A stretch of DNA of 7,639 nt, from positions 1 through 7,639 of the forward strand of contig JAHIZQ010000057.1 in assembly GCA_018814505.1 (NCBI GenBank). Direction: 5' to 3'. Within the stretch, counting starts at the first letter, position 1; every line of letters begins with the position of its first letter. The position numbers and the translations under genes were made by a program. Below the pieces are notes generated by a model. It ran no database searches. It saw only the letters and a list, made by a program, of their open reading frames with translations, and was not told the origin of the DNA. This DNA is from Candidatus Omnitrophota bacterium (GTDB taxonomy: Bacteria; Omnitrophota; Gorgyraeia; Tantalellales; Tantalellaceae). Shown one piece after another: positions 7,113-7,639 of this stretch.

Positions 7113-7182
7113 AAGGATACGGATACAATCAATCAATATCAAAGTTTCACATTTCAAGGGCTGACCCCAAGGATACGGATAC
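7071..7182 (-). repeat. two perfect tandem copies of a 56-bp unit holding the inverted core
   Basis: Units 7071-7126 and 7127-7182 are identical and abut. Each starts AATCAATCAATAT, contains the reverse complement of the GGGGTCAGCCC core (7084-7112 and 7140-7168), and ends AAGGATACGGATAC. A further partial copy of the tail, CAAGGATAC, follows at 7184-7192. Together with the 39-bp pair this makes a head-to-head composite array of four cores. Confidence 0.9.
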
Positions 7183-7210
7183 GCAAGGATACGAATGTTA
7201 AGATTAAAAT

Positions 7211-7254
7211 GAATGATAATTAACAATTTGTGGAATGATAATTAACAATTTGTG
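7211..7254. repeat. perfect 22-bp tandem duplication
   Basis: Units 7211-7232 and 7233-7254 are identical. Each starts GAATGATAATTAACAATT and ends TGTG. The second copy runs directly into the extended -10 element at 7255. The duplication may have been made by slippage, or it may provide a repeated binding site upstream of the small gene. Confidence 0.85.
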
Positions 7255-7263
7255 TGATATAAT
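7255..7263 (+). promoter_or_regulatory. extended -10 promoter TGATATAAT
   Basis: TGn followed by the consensus TATAAT (7258-7263) forms a perfect extended -10 element. No convincing -35 sits at 16-18 bp, which extended -10 promoters tolerate. The start is expected near 7270, just ahead of the small gene. The 22-bp tandem repeat covers the region where a regulator would bind. Confidence 0.45.
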
Positions 7264-7307
7264 TAATAGTGATGAAACTTAACAAAACCCATACTCGGTT
7301 AAAAAAA

Positions 7308-7466
7308 ATGGATAAATATGATGATTCGTATGTCAAGGATTCTCCTTCAAATAGAATCTCTATGATATGGGAAATCACATCTGAAATATGGTCTTTACGA
7401 AAAAATACCTATGTTAAACGAAGATTACAGAGAAATATTACAAATCTTATTAAAAAACAAAGTTAA
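7308..7466 (+). CDS. small conserved protein, putative partner of a downstream nucleotidyltransferase
   Basis: From ATG 7308 the product has 52 residues. The frame also allows ATG 7272 or GTG 7269, which add the atypical lysine-rich MKLNKTHTRLKK. I prefer 7308 because the recognisable part starts just after it, but neither start has a clear Shine-Dalgarno. The sequence 'SPSNRISMIWEITSEIWSL' followed by 'RRLQRNITNLIKK' resembles, from memory, a family of small soluble proteins. That family has the pattern [MV]W.[LI]T.[ED].W...RLQR.[VI]..L.[KR][RK] and is coded just upstream of nucleotidyltransferase-fold genes in many bacteria. The arrangement resembles two-gene toxin-antitoxin or AbiE-like modules, with this as the small partner. 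Its last 56 nt overlap the nucleotidyltransferase start in another frame. The biochemical role is unknown. Confidence 0.5.
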   Translation: MDKYDDSYVKDSPSNRISMIWEITSEIWSLRKNTYVKRRLQRNITNLIKKQS

Positions 7467-7533
7467 ATTCCTCGTTGTTGGTGCCTACGCTATGGGCGCA
7501 TATGGCTATCCACGAGCTACAGGGATCCTTTGA
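7411..7533 (+). pseudogene. truncated nucleotidyltransferase-fold gene (AbiEii/DUF6036-like), N-terminal 38 residues
   Basis: From ATG 7411 the frame reads MLNEDYREILQILLKNK, then VKFLVVGAYAMGAYGYPRATG, and then I-L and TGA at 7531-7533. 'FLVVGAYA...YGYPRATG' is the typical N-terminal strand-helix of small bacterial nucleotidyltransferase-fold proteins. It is normally followed at once by the metal-binding D-[IVL]-D motif. Here homology ends at Gly38 and no other frame restores a D-x-D sequence, so the catalytic part is absent. The sequence after about 7525 consists of palindromic repeats. The loss therefore looks like a deletion, an insertion or an assembly junction rather than a point mutation. 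It overlaps the upstream small gene by 56 nt. The family call is from motif recognition only. Confidence 0.55.
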
Positions 7534-7577
7534 CGAACGTCAACTATAATTTCCGTTGACGTCAATTATAATTACCG
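7527..7577. repeat. imperfect tandem repeats with TTGACG/CGTCAA palindromes
   Basis: TTGACG-AA-CGTCAA (7530-7543) is followed by the perfect palindrome TTGACGTCAA (7556-7565). The 19 bases at 7537-7555 and 7559-7577 match with two mismatches at a period of 22 bp (ACGTCAAnTATAATTnCCG). The units start CCTTTGACG and CCGTTGACG and differ by a 4-nt insertion. They begin right where the nucleotidyltransferase homology stops, so they may mark the recombination junction. Confidence 0.65.
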
Positions 7578-7639
7578 GTTTTTAATAAAAAAAATAATAG
7601 TAGTAGTAGCCTTTCTTTTTTTGGTTCTTTTTTTCTTTG
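7578..7639. other. low-complexity tail
   Basis: This stretch contains an A-rich run (7587-7594), four TAG triplets (7598-7609) and a T/C-rich tract from about 7610 to the end of the window. No gene is seen. It could be the edge of a contig or simple sequence next to a mobile element. Confidence 0.6.

Noticed and set aside
7084..7125. Intrinsic terminator formed by the 29-bp inverted repeat
   Set aside because: The stem is followed by AAGGATACGG rather than a T-run, so it does not meet the usual form. A terminating effect is possible but unsupported.
6990..7182. CRISPR array
   Set aside because: The repeat units abut with no unique spacers, and the two halves are in opposite orientation. No cas genes are present.
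7556..7572. Promoter from TTGACG and TATAAT near the window end
   Set aside because: The two boxes are only about 5 bp apart, far from the 16-18 bp needed. They belong to the palindromic repeat.

Overview
The window comes from a double-membraned (Gram-negative type) bacterium with an AT-leaning genome. The support for this is a TolC-type outer-membrane protein coded next to an RND inner-membrane pump. The lineage cannot be fixed from the sequence. The GGGGTCAGCCCTTGAAATG-type repeats and the small nucleotidyltransferase pair recall candidate phyla such as Omnitrophota or Elusimicrobiota, but that is a low-confidence impression.

Region 1 (1-1662) holds the 3' end of a CBS-domain protein. It is followed 28 bp later by a complete 428-residue ArsB/NhaD-type (ion transporter superfamily) permease. 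The two are probably co-transcribed, with the CBS protein a possible ligand sensor for the permease.

Region 2 (1663-6933) is a compact efflux operon: a good sigma70-type promoter, a MarR-family regulator, a TolC-family outer-membrane factor with a TTG start, and an HAE1-like RND pump. The two junctions are 4-nt start/stop overlaps. No membrane-fusion (adaptor) gene is present. The RND reading frame of 1046 codons is broken by one in-frame TAG at codon 823, so it reads as an 822-residue N-terminal part and a 218-residue C-terminal part. As read, the pump is a recent pseudogene, or the base is a sequencing or assembly error.

Region 3 (6934-7639) is accessory DNA rich in repeats. It has a GTAGGGGAGGG-type hairpin, then a head-to-head array of two perfect 39-bp tandem units facing two perfect 56-bp tandem units that share an inverted 27-29 bp core, then a perfect 22-bp tandem duplication and an extended -10 promoter. 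Next come a small gene and an overlapping nucleotidyltransferase gene that is cut off just before the expected catalytic Asp motif. The window closes with imperfect TTGACGTCAA-containing repeats and a low-complexity tail. This region looks like decayed toxin-antitoxin-like and REP/MITE-like material downstream of the efflux operon.

No RNA genes, CRISPR array or transposase gene were seen.
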